Below, piece by piece: positions 18,389 through 27,420 of a stretch of 64,000 nucleotides of DNA (position 1 is its first letter; each line of letters starts with the position of its first letter). Under the pieces are notes generated by a model, which had not been told where the DNA came from, did not search any database, and saw only the letters and a program-made list of their open reading frames with translations. The position numbers and the translations under genes are program-made. Origin of the DNA: an uncultured Polaribacter sp. (GTDB taxonomy: Bacteria > Bacteroidota > Bacteroidia > Flavobacteriales > Flavobacteriaceae); NCBI RefSeq assembly GCF_947497695.1, contig NZ_CANMHM010000001.1:515948-579947 (forward strand). The letters are read 5' to 3'.

Positions 18389-18466
18389 CACACAGTTTGT
18401 CATTCTGAAAGAATCTTTTACGGTTTGTTCATTATTATGTGAGACTCTTTACAGGGTGACAAAAGT
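18389..18466. repeat. Dispersed hairpin repeat, two-armed copy
   Basis: The left arm CACAGTTTGTCATTCTGAAA and the right arm GAGACTCTTTACAGGGTGAC are imperfect inverted copies separated by about 35 bases. This is the clearest isolated copy of a family seen at several intergenic sites in the window. Confidence 0.65.
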
Positions 18467-19422
18467 TATGAAAACCTCGCTTTGATTTTATCTACAATAG
18501 TTTGTGCTAATCTCTCTTTACTTTCAACAGTCCAACCAGCAACATGAGGAGATAATAAAACGTTTTCTGCATTGATTAAATATTGAAAAGCTTCTGGTGC
18601 TTCGTCATCGCTCAGCATTCCATTTTTTTTGAATAAATTTTCAAAAGAGGTTTTTTCATATTCTAAAACATCCAATCCTGCACCTAAAATTTTACCAGAT
18701 TTTAATGCAGCAACCAAATCTTTGGTTACAACAGATTTTCCACGAGCAGTATTTATCAACCAAAAAGGCTTTTTAAATCCATTTATAAATTCTGAATTTA
18801 CCATATTTTGAGTCAATTCAGTTTGAGGTGTATGCAGACTTAAAACATCACTTTTTGCTTGTAATTCTGCCAAAGAAACCTGTTTACAATTTTTATCGCC
18901 TACATTTTTTTTGAGATCATAACAAAGTACATCTACATCAAAACCACGTAATTTTTTTGCGAAAGATTTTCCCATGTTTCCATAGCCAATTAAACCAACA
19001 GTTCTGCCATCTAATTCAATTCCGCGGTTTTCTTCACGCAACCATTTTCCGTTTCTTACTTCTTTATCAGCCTTATTCAATTTGTTAAATAGCGATAAAA
19101 GCATTCCTAAGCTATGTTCTCCAACTGCGTTTCTATTGCCTTCAGGAGCAGCAATTAATGCAATTTGGTTGCTTTCTGCATAATCACAATCAATATTTTC
19201 TAAACCAGCACCAACTCTACCAATAAATTTTAGGTTGGTTGCTTTATCTAAGAATTTTTTATCAATAGAAAACCTGCTTCTAATAATAAAACCATCGTAT
19301 AAATGGATTTTAGCTTCAATTTCTTGCTTTGAAGAAGTATAATCTTCATCATTTGTAAAACCTAAATCGGTTAGTTGGTTTATTAAAATTGAGTGATTTG
19401 AATCTAGGTGTAGGATTTTCAA
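18466..19422 (-). CDS. D-2-hydroxyacid dehydrogenase (phosphoglycerate dehydrogenase-like)
   Basis: The 318-residue protein has both halves of the D-2-hydroxyacid dehydrogenase fold. The NAD-binding motif is VGLIGYGNMGKSFAKKLRGF near residues 141-160. The catalytic arginine region is INTARGKSVVTKDLV near 222, and the histidine is in LLSPHVAGWTVES near 294. No C-terminal ACT regulatory domain is present, so it is a short form. It could act as 3-phosphoglycerate dehydrogenase in serine synthesis or on another 2-keto acid. No serine-pathway neighbour is present to settle this. Its start lies directly beside the repeat that borders the S23 gene. Confidence 0.85.
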   Translation of the reverse strand: MKILHLDSNHSILINQLTDLGFTNDEDYTSSKQEIEAKIHLYDGFIIRSRFSIDKKFLDKATNLKFIGRVGAGLENIDCDYAESNQIALIAAPEGNRNAVGEHSLGMLLSLFNKLNKADKEVRNGKWLREENRGIELDGRTVGLIGYGNMGKSFAKKLRGFDVDVLCYDLKKNVGDKNCKQVSLAELQAKSDVLSLHTPQTELTQNMVNSEFINGFKKPFWLINTARGKSVVTKDLVAALKSGKILGAGLDVLEYEKTSFENLFKKNGMLSDDEAPEAFQYLINAENVLLSPHVAGWTVESKERLAQTIVDKIKARFS

Positions 19423-19424
19423 AA

Positions 19425-19462
19425 TTAGATTGTTGGATTTTTAGATGGTTAGATTTTTAGAG
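19425..19462. repeat. TTAGAT-type repeat, 3' side of the S23 gene
   Basis: Four imperfect heptad-like units (TTAGATT, TTGGATT, TTAGATG, TTAGATT) run into the last codons of the four-helix-bundle gene. Matching tracts lie on its other side at 19803-19843 and 19896-19928. Confidence 0.6.
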
Positions 19463-19802
19463 TGGAAATAAACTTAGACATCATTTTTATAATTTGGTCT
19501 AAAATATTTTGAAGATTTTCTAATTGTTTTTGCTGGATAAAACCTAAATCAAAAGAAATTAAAAGTTGAGTTTCAATTTCATAGGAAGAACCTAGAGAAA
19601 TAGTAAGAAATCTTGCGAAGTCTTTGTTAGATTTTCTTGATGCACCTTCTGCAATATTAGAAGGAATAGAAACAGAAGCTCTTCTTAGTTGAGAAACTAA
19701 TCCAAATTTTTCTGAATCAGGAAAACTATTTGTAATCTGATAAATATCCTTACAAAAAGTTCTACTTAACTGCCAAAATTTTAAATCTTTATAGCGATGC
19801 AT
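19449..19802 (-). CDS. Four-helix-bundle protein (23S rRNA intervening-sequence / S23 family)
   Basis: The 117-residue protein starts MHRYKDLKFWQLSRTFCKDI. It contains the family signature LRRASVSIPSNIAEGASRKS near residues 39-58, followed by FARFLTISLGSSYEIETQLL. Members form pentameric bundles. The same superfamily includes Avd, the accessory protein of diversity-generating retroelements, and proteins encoded by intervening sequences inside 23S rRNA genes. No reverse transcriptase or rRNA is near. The gene is bordered on both sides by AT-rich TTAGAT-type repeats, suggesting it moves as a small cassette. Confidence 0.85.
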   Translation of the reverse strand: MHRYKDLKFWQLSRTFCKDIYQITNSFPDSEKFGLVSQLRRASVSIPSNIAEGASRKSNKDFARFLTISLGSSYEIETQLLISFDLGFIQQKQLENLQNILDQIIKMMSKFISTLKI

Positions 19803-19843
19803 ATTTTAGATATTTAGATTTCTGGTATGTTAGATTTTTAGAA
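19803..19843. repeat. TTAGAT-type repeat, 5' side of the S23 gene
   Basis: The segment just upstream of the S23 start contains TTTAGATATTTAGATTTC and GTTAGATTTTTAGAA. These are direct relatives of the repeat on the other side of the gene. Confidence 0.6.
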
Positions 19844-19895
19844 TATAAAGATTGTATTATTAGAAGTATTAAATAAAAATTTTTTCACAAAGAGA

Positions 19896-19928
19896 GAAAT
19901 CTAACAGTCTAAATATCCAAGAATCTAT
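19896..19928. repeat. Inverted TTAGAT-type repeat beside panB
   Basis: AAATCTAACAGTCTAAATAT and CCAAGAATCTA are inverted relatives of the repeat at 19803-19843, about 50 bases away. Together they can form an imperfect hairpin. Confidence 0.55.
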
Positions 19929-19930
19929 AA

Positions 19931-20749
19931 TTAATACTGCTCCTTTTCATTAGGGAAATCGCCACTTTTTACATCCTCAATATAGCTTTCAAAAGCACCA
20001 GTCATATCTTTAAATAAATCTAAATATCTACGTAAAAAACGTGGGTGGAATTCATGTGTCATTCCAATCATATCATGAGTTACTAACACTTGTCCATCAA
20101 CGCCATTTCCTGCTCCAATACCAATTACAGGAATTGAAATAGCTTCTGCAACTTCTTGGGCTAATTTTGCAGGTACTTTTTCTAAAACAATGGCAAAACA
20201 TCCTAATCTTTCTAACATCAAAGCATCTTCCATTAATTTTTCTGCTTCTTCTTCTTCTTTTGCTCTAACAGTATAGGTACCAAACTTATAAATAGATTGT
20301 GGTGTTAAACCCAAATGACCCATAACAGGAATTCCTGCATTTAAAATTCTTTTTATAGATTCCTTTATTTCTTTACCACCTTCTAATTTTATAGAATGCC
20401 CACCAGATTCTTTCATAATTCTAATGGCAGAACGCAACGCTTCTTTTGGGTCTGATTGATAACTACCAAAAGGTAAATCTACCACCACCAAACACCTGTC
20501 TATTGCTCTAACTACAGAACTTGCATGGTAAATCATTTGATCTAGTGTAATTGGCAACGTAGTTTCATGACCCGCCATAACATTAGAGGCAGAATCGCCT
20601 ACTAAAAGTACATCAATACCAGCACCGTCTAAAATTTTTGCCATGGTAAAATCATAGGCAGTTAACATAGAGATTTTTTCTCCATTTTTTTTCATATCTA
20701 CCAAAGATTTTACGGTAACTTTTTTATATGCTTTCTTTACTACTGACAT
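19931..20749 (-). CDS. panB: 3-methyl-2-oxobutanoate hydroxymethyltransferase
   Basis: PanB transfers a hydroxymethyl group from 5,10-methylene-THF to 2-ketoisovalerate to make ketopantoate in pantothenate/CoA synthesis. The 272-residue protein is of normal length and has [20 protein letters not shown], the substrate/metal motif [27 protein letters not shown] and [15 protein letters not shown]. No other pan genes are near. The upstream sequence contains TACATTTA on the minus strand, one mismatch from the -7 consensus, about 25 bases before the ATG. Confidence 0.96.
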   Translation of the reverse strand: MSVVKKAYKKVTVKSLVDMKKNGEKISMLTAYDFTMAKILDGAGIDVLLVGDSASNVMAGHETTLPITLDQMIYHASSVVRAIDRCLVVVDLPFGSYQSDPKEALRSAIRIMKESGGHSIKLEGGKEIKESIKRILNAGIPVMGHLGLTPQSIYKFGTYTVRAKEEEEAEKLMEDALMLERLGCFAIVLEKVPAKLAQEVAEAISIPVIGIGAGNGVDGQVLVTHDMIGMTHEFHPRFLRRYLDLFKDMTGAFESYIEDVKSGDFPNEKEQY

Positions 20750-20899
20750 ACTTTTTTGTTTTTTTAGCGATGTAAATGTAAGGAAAAGCTACCACTATTA
20801 AAAAGTTAATAATTTAGAGTACTTTAAACGTTCTGCTATTTATTTAGGTGTTATTTGAAACAAAGAAATTTGAACTTATTAAAAATTAAAAAATAGCAT

Positions 20900-20907
20900 T
20901 ATATTTG
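20900..20907 (+). promoter_or_regulatory. -7 promoter element of the ECF sigma gene
   Basis: TATATTTG is a perfect TAnnTTTG match 20 bases upstream of the start. A TTTG at 20869 is a possible but distant -33 element. Confidence 0.5.
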
Positions 20908-20926
20908 GTTTTTATTTTTTTGATTT

Positions 20927-21493
20927 ATGGCAGAAGAGCAAATTGTATTAAATACCGATAAATGGATAGATAATTATGCAGATTATATGTTTAATTATGC
21001 TGTTGTGCGTGTAAACAATAGTGATTTAGCCAAAGATTTAGTACAAGATACTTTTTTTGCAGGTTTAAAATCGGCAAAAAACTTTCAAGGAAAATCTACC
21101 GAAAGAACTTGGTTAATTTCTATTTTAAAAAGAAAAATTATTGATCATTATAGAAAAATAAATTCTATTAAAGGACAGGCTGAAGTTAGAATGAATTTTT
21201 ATAATGATGGAGAAAATGAAGGAAATTGGTTGGAAGAAAGAGTACCACAAAGTTGGGACAATCAATCTGAAAAAGCCATTGAAAATGAAGAATTAAAAAG
21301 CCAGATAGAAACTTGTATAGATGCTTTGCCAGAAAAATATGCAATGGTTTTTAGAATGAAAACAATTCAAGAATTTGAAACTGAAGAAATTTGTAAGGAA
21401 TTAGATATTACATCGTCTAATTTATGGGTTATTATTCATAGAGCTAGAACACAACTTAGAAAATGTATGGAAGATAACTGGTTTAATATTTAA
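20927..21493 (+). CDS. ECF-type RNA polymerase sigma factor
   Basis: The 188-residue protein has sigma region 2, with DLVQDTFFAGLKSAKNFQGK near residues 37-56 and then TWLISILKRKIIDHYRK. Region 4 is DALPEKYAMVFRMKTIQEFE followed by the helix-turn-helix segment ELDITSSNLWVIIHRARTQL. A longer acidic linker joins the regions. The next gene begins three bases downstream and encodes a small protein with a zinc-binding anti-sigma-like motif, so the pair probably works as a regulator and its partner. The regulon is unknown. Confidence 0.9.
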   Translation: MAEEQIVLNTDKWIDNYADYMFNYAVVRVNNSDLAKDLVQDTFFAGLKSAKNFQGKSTERTWLISILKRKIIDHYRKINSIKGQAEVRMNFYNDGENEGNWLEERVPQSWDNQSEKAIENEELKSQIETCIDALPEKYAMVFRMKTIQEFETEEICKELDITSSNLWVIIHRARTQLRKCMEDNWFNI

Positions 21494-21496
21494 AAG

Positions 21497-21760
21497 ATGT
21501 TTAAAAATTTAAAAATTACTTGTGATCAGGCTACTACTATATGTGATAAAAATCAATATGGTGAGGCAACTATAGCAGATAAATTGAAGTTAATGCTTCA
21601 TTTTTTAAGCTGTAAAATTTGTTCATTATACACAAAACAGAACAACACACTAACAAAGATTTATAAAAGCCATTCTAAGAGTTGCAAAAAATCTATACCT
21701 TGCTTAAGTGAAGAAGAAAAAATGGCATTTAAAATAAGTTTACAAGAAAAGAAAGGATAA
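21497..21760 (+). CDS. Small HxxxCxxC protein, probable anti-sigma partner
   Basis: The 87-residue protein contains HFLSCKICSLYTKQN near residues 35-49, an H-x3-C-x2-C arrangement like that of zinc-binding anti-sigma factors. It has no membrane segment, so a soluble regulator is likely. Further cysteines occur near residues 9, 16, 63 and 69. It starts three bases after the ECF sigma stop. The anti-sigma role follows from the motif and the coupling and is otherwise unproven. Confidence 0.7.
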   Translation: MFKNLKITCDQATTICDKNQYGEATIADKLKLMLHFLSCKICSLYTKQNNTLTKIYKSHSKSCKKSIPCLSEEEKMAFKISLQEKKG

Positions 21761-21769
21761 AATATTTTC

Positions 21770-21800
21770 GTGATTTTTAGAAAATCACAATTTTTGATTT
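21770..21800 (+). terminator. Terminator after the sigma/anti-sigma pair
   Basis: The stem GTGATTTT / AAAATCAC has a three-base loop and is followed by T-rich sequence, ten bases after the small gene's stop. Confidence 0.65.
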
Positions 21801-21848
21801 TTTGTTAGATTGAAACGGGATTTATAGCAATATAGATTCCGTTTTTTT

Positions 21849-22000
21849 ACACAGTTTTGTCATTGTGAGAAACAAAGCAATCTCTATTTTTTTATCTAGA
21901 TAAATTTGTTGTTTTGACGTAGGATAAATTACCAAAAGCTGCTCATTTTTGTGGTCTCACTATCATGTGACTTCTCATTATATTCCAAGTGACAAAGTTA
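21849..22000. repeat. Dispersed hairpin repeat, degenerate two-armed copy
   Basis: The left arm ACAGTTTTGTCATTGTGAGA and the right arm TGTGACTTCTCATTATATTC...GTGACAAAG are inverted relatives of the same intergenic family, about 100 bases apart. They fill most of the 470-base gap between the sigma operon and the O-methyltransferase gene. No gene is seen in that gap. Confidence 0.55.
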
Positions 22001-22143
22001 TTTAACGGATACTTTTGTAATTTTAAATAGAAAGTTGTCGATACAAAATTTCTGAAAAATAAATCTTATTCAAACTGACAGCAAAGTATTATTAGTTTCT
22101 TATTCCATAATTTTACACTGAGTGATTTTGCATTTTCGCAAAA

Positions 22144-22171
22144 TTGTATCGAGATGTTTTTTGTACTTTTG
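22144..22171 (+). promoter_or_regulatory. Promoter of the O-methyltransferase gene
   Basis: A TTG at 22144-22146 lies 17 bases before TACTTTTG (22164-22171), a perfect TAnnTTTG. Both elements and their spacing fit the Bacteroidota housekeeping promoter. Confidence 0.6.
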
Positions 22172-22229
22172 ATGAACTCACTGTAAGGTTTTAAAAAACT
22201 TTTAGGCATAAATATTAATACAATTAAAC

Positions 22230-22871
22230 ATGCATTTTTTACCAGAAAATATAGATAGTTACGTTGTAGCACATTCACAACAAGAACCTAAAATTTTACA
22301 AGAATTAACCAAGGAAACTTGGCAAAAAGTACTAAACCCAAGAATGTTGAGTGGTGCTTTTCAGGGAAGGTTATTGTCTATGCTGTCAAAACTTATTCAG
22401 CCAAAAAATAGTTTAGAAATAGGCACTTATACAGGGTATTCTGCATTGTGTTTAGCAGAAGGTTTATCATCCGAAGGAAAAATTTTTACGATTGATAAAA
22501 ACGAAGAATTAGAAACTTTACAGAACAAGTATTTCGAAAAATCTGGTTATAGAAATCAAATTAAACAGTTTGTTGGTAATGCTATAGAAATTATTCCTAC
22601 AATTGATGAAAAGTTCGATTTGGTTTTTATTGATGCAGACAAATCGAATTACATCAATTACTTTCATTTGATTATTGATAAAATGAATTCTGGAGGCATT
22701 ATTTTGTCTGATAATGTGCTTTGGAGTGGGAAAGTAGTAGAAAAATTAGACCCAAAAGATAAAGATACTAAGGTTCTTTTAGAGTATAACAAGTTGTTAA
22801 ATGAAGACGCTAGAATTGAAACTGTTTTATTGCCAATTAGAGATGGATTGACTTTAAGTAGAGTAAAATAA
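22230..22871 (+). CDS. Class I O-methyltransferase (caffeoyl-CoA OMT / YrrM type)
   Basis: The 213-residue protein shows the Methyltransf_3 pattern. The SAM motif is SLEIGTYTGYSALCLAEGL near residues 61-79, and the metal-binding acidic segment FDLVFIDADKSNYINYF follows near residue 131. The later motif SGGIILSDNVLWSGKVV is also present. Bacterial members include tRNA hydroxyuridine methyltransferase TrmR and small-molecule catechol-type enzymes, and the sequence alone does not decide between them. Repeats flank the gene on both sides. Confidence 0.85.
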   Translation: MHFLPENIDSYVVAHSQQEPKILQELTKETWQKVLNPRMLSGAFQGRLLSMLSKLIQPKNSLEIGTYTGYSALCLAEGLSSEGKIFTIDKNEELETLQNKYFEKSGYRNQIKQFVGNAIEIIPTIDEKFDLVFIDADKSNYINYFHLIIDKMNSGGIILSDNVLWSGKVVEKLDPKDKDTKVLLEYNKLLNEDARIETVLLPIRDGLTLSRVK

Positions 22872-22930
22872 ACGTTATTTTTATTCATAAAATAGTGACA
22901 TTTAAACTTATCATTTAGAGGTTAAACATT

Positions 22931-22966
22931 CCGTTAAAGATTCTTTCAGAATGACAAAACTGTGAG
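22931..22966. repeat. Dispersed intergenic repeat, single arm
   Basis: AGATTCTTTCAGAATGACAA followed by AACTGTG is the reverse complement of the arm at 18391-18417. It lies downstream of the O-methyltransferase gene. Confidence 0.6.
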
Positions 22967-23020
22967 GAAATTCTGTGATAAAATAGCTTACAAAAATTTA
23001 AAACAATTAATATGCGTAAA

Positions 23021-23100
23021 ATTTGTCACGCTGAAAGCGTCTCAAATCAGTTTTAACAAATTGTTGTAAGAGATTCTTTTAAATTGACAAAACTGTGTCA
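23021..23100. repeat. Dispersed hairpin repeat, two-armed copy
   Basis: ATTTGTCACGCTGAAAGCGT and AGAGATTCTTTTAAATTGAC plus AAAACTGTG form imperfect inverted arms about 40 bases apart. They lie in tandem with the single arm at 22931. Confidence 0.6.
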
Positions 23101-23157
23101 AAATTGCTGAATAATTGTAAAGTAAATAGAAAAATATAACTTAAAAAGAAGAAAGAC

Positions 23158-23439
23158 TTACATACTACGTTTTATAGGCCCTGTAAGATCATCAATATCA
23201 TCTTTAACACTAGAAATTTGTTTATTGATATCTTTGGCAATATCAGTGTCTATATTGTGTTTTTCAGAACTATCTTTTATCTCTTTTTTAATATCATTGG
23301 TAGCGTCTTTAACCTGACGCATTCCTTTGCCCAAACCTCTGGCTATTTCAGGAATTTTATCGGCACCAAAAAGCATGACCACAATTAACATGACCACCAT
23401 AATTTCTGGACCACTAATAAATAAAAGAATCGAATTCAT
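23158..23439 (-). CDS. Twin-arginine translocase subunit TatA/TatB-like, longer paralogue
   Basis: The 93-residue protein begins with a membrane helix (about residues 4-24) and then FGADKIPEIARGLGKGMRQV, the TatA hinge and amphipathic helix. A longer charged tail (KKEIKDSSEKHNIDTD...) ends in PIKRSM. It is longer than the TatA at 3732 and could play a TatA-, TatE- or TatB-like role. Bacteroidota often have several TatA-type genes with one TatC. The -7 element lies so close to the ATG that the message would be almost leaderless. Confidence 0.88.
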   Translation of the reverse strand: MNSILLFISGPEIMVVMLIVVMLFGADKIPEIARGLGKGMRQVKDATNDIKKEIKDSSEKHNIDTDIAKDINKQISSVKDDIDDLTGPIKRSM

Positions 23440-23443
23440 ATTG

Positions 23444-23451
23444 CAAATATA
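23444..23451 (-). promoter_or_regulatory. -7 promoter element of the second tatA
   Basis: The minus strand reads TATATTTG, ending five bases before the ATG at 23439. Transcription would start at or within a few bases of the start codon. Confidence 0.5.
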
Positions 23452-23480
23452 ATCACTTTTTAATCAATATTCATTTAATT

Positions 23481-23945
23481 TTACAAAGCCTTAAAATTTA
23501 ACTTTGCTTGTCTATCATACATAATAATACTCCCTGCTACAGCAACATTTAAACTTAATTCTGATTTGAATTTTACCAAATAATGCGATTTTTCAATAGC
23601 AACATTTAGTAATCCATGATCTTCTGCACCTAACAAATAAACACAACGTTTTGGATGTGTAAAAGTTTCTAATTGAACGGCTTTTTCATGTAATTCTACA
23701 CCAATTAACATTGCACCTTTGGGTAAGTTGTTAAAGAAATCATCAAAATTTTTATAATGAAAGTAGGGCATTGCACCAATTGCTTTATGAGTATCACAAG
23801 CTTGTTTAGCATAACGATTGCCAATGGTAAAAATAAAACTAGCCCCCATGTTTTGGGCAGAACGCCAAAGGACACCTAAATTTTCTGGAGTTTTACCATT
23901 CTGAATTCCGATTCCGAAAAAACCTTGTTCTAAATTGTTTACCAT
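23481..23945 (-). CDS. SpoU/TrmH-type RNA methyltransferase, short form
   Basis: The 154-residue protein is a minimal SPOUT methyltransferase. Motif 1 is GKTPENLGVLWRSAQNMGAS near residues 18-37. Motif 2 is VYLLGAEDHGLLNVAIEKSH, with the GNExxG glutamate position kept as GAEDHG. Motif 3 is LSLNVAVAGSIIMYDRQAKL, near the C-terminus. It lacks the N-terminal RNA-binding domain and acts on an unknown tRNA or rRNA ribose. It is distinct from the SpoU gene at 26846. Confidence 0.88.
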   Translation of the reverse strand: MVNNLEQGFFGIGIQNGKTPENLGVLWRSAQNMGASFIFTIGNRYAKQACDTHKAIGAMPYFHYKNFDDFFNNLPKGAMLIGVELHEKAVQLETFTHPKRCVYLLGAEDHGLLNVAIEKSHYLVKFKSELSLNVAVAGSIIMYDRQAKLNFKAL

Positions 23946-24089
23946 TGTTTTTAATTTCTGTAAATCAGTACTTTGTGTTTGTTCTTCAAAAAAAGATCAT
24001 TTTTATGTACTACCAAAAATAAATCTTCGAAAAGCTTAGATTGACATTTGTATATGAAATTGATTGCAGTTAAGAGTTTTAAAAATTTC

Positions 24090-26720
24090 TTATTTCTTAA
24101 TCAACATTCTTTTAATCTCATTCAATTTCATTAAAGCTTCAATAGGTGTTAACGTATCAATATTTGTGGCTAAAATTTCTTCTTTAATGTTTTCTAATAA
24201 CGGATCATCTAACTGAAAAAAGCTCAGTTGCATTTCTTCTTCTTGCGTTTGTTTTAGAACATCTTTAACTTCAGCATTTTTATTGTTTTTTTCTAATTGA
24301 GCTAATATTTTATTTGCCCTATGAATCACCATATTTGGCATTCCAGCCAATTTAGCTACATGAATACCAAAACTGTGATTAGAACCACCAGAAACCAATT
24401 TACGTAAGAAAATAATGGTGTTTTCTAATTCTTTTACAGACACATTAAAGTTTTTAATACGTTTAAAAGTAGTGGTCATTTCATTGAGTTCATGATAATG
24501 GGTTGCAAATAATGTTTTTGCTTTGGATGGATGTTCGTGCAAAAACTCAGAAATTGCCCAAGCAATTGAAATACCATCATAAGTAGAGGTTCCTCTACCA
24601 ATTTCATCTAACAAAATTAAACTACGCTCAGAAACGTTATTTAAGATAGAAGCTGTTTCATTCATTTCTACCATAAAAGTAGATTCGCCCATAGAAATAT
24701 TATCACTTGCTCCAACTCTGGTAAAAATCTTGTCTACAATACCAATTTTTGCATTTTGAGCAGGGACATAACTACCCATTTGTGCCAATAAAACAATGAG
24801 TGCAGTTTGACGCAAAATAGCCGATTTACCAGACATATTGGGCCCAGTAATCATAATAATTTGTTGCTGATTTCTGTTTAAAACAACATCATTTGCAATA
24901 TAGGTTTGATCTATTGGTAACTGCTTTTCTATAACAGGATGTCTTCCATTTTTAATGTCTAAATCTGTGCTTTCATCCATAATCGGACGTACATAATTGT
25001 TATCAATGGCTAAAACAGAAAAAGAGAGTAAACAGTCAATTTTTGCAATAATTTGCGCATTTTCTTGCACAATTTGAACAAACTGAATGATATACTGTAA
25101 CAATTTAGAAAAAATTTCTTGCTCTAATTTGGCAATTTTTTCTTCTGCACCTAAAATTTTAGTTTCGTATTCTTTAAGTTCTTCAGTAATATAACGTTCT
25201 GCATTAACTAAGGTTTGTTTTCTGATCCATTCTTCAGGAACTTTGTCTTTATGCGTATTTCTAACTTCTATATAATACCCAAAAACGTTGTTAAAAGCTA
25301 TTTTTAAACTGCTAATTCCTGTGCGTTGTGTTTCACGCTTTAGCATATTGTCTAAATACTCTTTTCCAGAGTTAGAAATGGCACGCAAATCATCTAATTC
25401 TTGATGAACTCCAGTTGCAATTGCATTTCCTTTACTGATGTTTACAGGAGCATCATCAAACAGCGTTTTATTAATTTTTTCAATTAAATCGTTACAAGTA
25501 TGAAGTTGATTTCCGAGTTGTTTTACTGATTTATTTTTACTTTTTTCTGATGCTTCTTTTATGGGTAAAATTGCTTTTAGAGAATCTTTTAACAATACAA
25601 TTTCTCTTGGAGATGCTTTACCTGTGGCTACTTTAGAAATCAATCTTTCTAAATCAGATATTTGTTTTAATTGATAGGTAACTGTCTGAGAAAAATTATC
25701 AGAATCTATAAAAAACTTTACCAATTCATGACGATTTTTAATTTCGTCTATATTTTTTAAAGGCAATGCCAACCAACGTTTTAACAATCTTCCTCCCATT
25801 GGAGAAATGGTTTTATCAACAACATCTAAAAGTGTCACTGCATTTACAGAATTGGGATTGTACAATTCTAAATTACGAACAGTAAAACGGTCCATCCAAA
25901 CATAATTATCTTCTGCAATTCTGCTAATGTGCTGAATGTGTTTTAGTTGATTGTGTTGTGTTTCTGATAAATAATACAATACTGCACCAGCAGCAATAAT
26001 TCCGTTTTTAACATCCTCTATTCCAAAACCTTTTAGGCTTTTTACTTCAAAATGATTTTGTAACGTTTCGTTAGCATATTCCTTTTGAAAAACCCAATCA
26101 TCTAAATAAAAAGTATAATATCTGTTTTCAAAAAGCTCTAAAAATTGTTGTTTGTTTTGTTTTTGAACCAAGACTTCACTTGGAGAGAAATTTTGTAACA
26201 ATTTATCAATATATTCTGCAGTTCCTTGAGCCACTAGATACTCACCTGTAGAAACATCTAAAAATGAAATACCCAGTTGTTTATTTTTTGCTGAGCTAGA
26301 AGAATTATGAAAGTGAACAGCAGCTAAAAAGTTATTGGTTTTGCTTTGTAAAACTTCATCATTTAAAGAAACTCCAGGTGTAACCAATTCTGTAACACCA
26401 CGTTTTACAATGGTTTTGGTCATTTTTGGATCTTCTAACTGATCACAAATGGCAACACGCATTCCTGCTTTTACTAATTTTGGCAAATAGGTGTTTAAAG
26501 AATGATGAGGAAAACCAGCCAAAGCAGTTTCTGAATCTGAGCCAGCACCACGTTTTGTAAGTGTAATACCTAAAACCTTGGCAGCTTTTACTGCATCTTC
26601 ACCAAATGTTTCATAGAAATCTCCTACTCTAAAAAGCAACATTGCATCAGGATATTTGTTCTTGATGGCATTGTATTGTTTCATTAAAGGAGTTACCTTT
26701 TTTACTTTTGGTTTTGCCAA
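24090..26720 (-). CDS. mutS: DNA mismatch repair protein MutS
   Basis: MutS recognises mismatches and recruits MutL. The 876-residue protein has the mismatch-binding F-Y-E motif at residues 35-37 ([13 protein letters not shown]). The connector, clamp and lever domains are present. The ATPase has Walker A GPNMSGKS, near residue 630, and Walker [15 protein letters not shown]. The helix-turn-helix dimerisation C-terminus is complete. A near-consensus -7 element (TATCTTCG, one mismatch) sits about 30 bases upstream. The divergent neighbour is a TrmH-type methyltransferase gene. Confidence 0.98.
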   Translation of the reverse strand: MAKPKVKKVTPLMKQYNAIKNKYPDAMLLFRVGDFYETFGEDAVKAAKVLGITLTKRGAGSDSETALAGFPHHSLNTYLPKLVKAGMRVAICDQLEDPKMTKTIVKRGVTELVTPGVSLNDEVLQSKTNNFLAAVHFHNSSSSAKNKQLGISFLDVSTGEYLVAQGTAEYIDKLLQNFSPSEVLVQKQNKQQFLELFENRYYTFYLDDWVFQKEYANETLQNHFEVKSLKGFGIEDVKNGIIAAGAVLYYLSETQHNQLKHIQHISRIAEDNYVWMDRFTVRNLELYNPNSVNAVTLLDVVDKTISPMGGRLLKRWLALPLKNIDEIKNRHELVKFFIDSDNFSQTVTYQLKQISDLERLISKVATGKASPREIVLLKDSLKAILPIKEASEKSKNKSVKQLGNQLHTCNDLIEKINKTLFDDAPVNISKGNAIATGVHQELDDLRAISNSGKEYLDNMLKRETQRTGISSLKIAFNNVFGYYIEVRNTHKDKVPEEWIRKQTLVNAERYITEELKEYETKILGAEEKIAKLEQEIFSKLLQYIIQFVQIVQENAQIIAKIDCLLSFSVLAIDNNYVRPIMDESTDLDIKNGRHPVIEKQLPIDQTYIANDVVLNRNQQQIIMITGPNMSGKSAILRQTALIVLLAQMGSYVPAQNAKIGIVDKIFTRVGASDNISMGESTFMVEMNETASILNNVSERSLILLDEIGRGTSTYDGISIAWAISEFLHEHPSKAKTLFATHYHELNEMTTTFKRIKNFNVSVKELENTIIFLRKLVSGGSNHSFGIHVAKLAGMPNMVIHRANKILAQLEKNNKNAEVKDVLKQTQEEEMQLSFFQLDDPLLENIKEEILATNIDTLTPIEALMKLNEIKRMLIKK

Positions 26721-26764
26721 TGTTTTTGGAAATTTTCAGTTAGTTTTGCGAAGATAGAAAAAAG

Positions 26765-26843
26765 TCTTTAGCCTTTAGCTCTTAGCCATTAGTTTTCATA
26801 GTAAACTAACTAAAAGTAAAAAGCAATAAGCCAAAAGCTTTAA
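26765..26843. repeat. TTAGC-type repeat between mutS and the spoU gene
   Basis: CTTTAGCCTTTAGCTCTTAG on the left and AAGCAATAAGCCAAAAGCTT on the right are inverted arrays of a short unit close to TTAGCYT. They fill the divergent spacer. A relative lies at 50206-50242. Confidence 0.55.
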
Positions 26844-26845
26844 AC

Positions 26846-27376
26846 ATGCGTAAATTAAAAAATAATGAATTAGGTAGAATTTCTGTTGATGAATTTAAAT
26901 CCATAGAAAAAACACCCATAATTGTAGTTTTAGACAATATTAGAAGTTTAAACAATATTGGTTCTGTGTTTAGAACCAGTGATGCTTTTTTGATTGAAAA
27001 AATTTATTTGTGTGGCATTTGTGCAACGCCACCAAATAAAGATATTCATAAAACTGCTTTGGGTGCAACAGAATCTGTAAATTGGGAATATGTTGAAAAT
27101 ACTTTGACGTTAATTGAAAAACTAAAAAGAGAAAATGTAAAAGTTTTGGCGATTGAACAAGCAGAAAATAGCACAAAATTAGATGCTTTTTATCCGACGA
27201 AAGGAGAAAAATATGCTGTAGTGATGGGTAATGAAGTTAAAGGTGTACAACAAGAAGTTGTAGATGCTTCTGATTTATGTATTGAAATTCCACAATTAGG
27301 TACAAAACACTCTTTAAATATTTCTGTAACTACAGGTGTTGTTATTTGGGATTTGTTTGTGAAGTTAAAAGCATAA
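26846..27376 (+). CDS. SpoU/TrmH-family RNA 2'-O-methyltransferase
   Basis: The 176-residue protein has the SPOUT motif 1 LDNIRSLNNIGSVFRTSDAF near residues 31-50. Motif 2 is YAVVMGNEVKGVQQEVVDAS, which keeps the GNE triad. Motif 3 is IPQLGTKHSLNISVTTGVVI. It methylates the ribose of an unidentified tRNA or rRNA nucleotide. The gene is divergent from mutS across a short repeat array. Confidence 0.88.
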   Translation: MRKLKNNELGRISVDEFKSIEKTPIIVVLDNIRSLNNIGSVFRTSDAFLIEKIYLCGICATPPNKDIHKTALGATESVNWEYVENTLTLIEKLKRENVKVLAIEQAENSTKLDAFYPTKGEKYAVVMGNEVKGVQQEVVDASDLCIEIPQLGTKHSLNISVTTGVVIWDLFVKLKA

Positions 27377-27420
27377 AGACCTAGTAAAGATAAAAGTATC
27401 AAAAAAATGAGTGCAGTATT

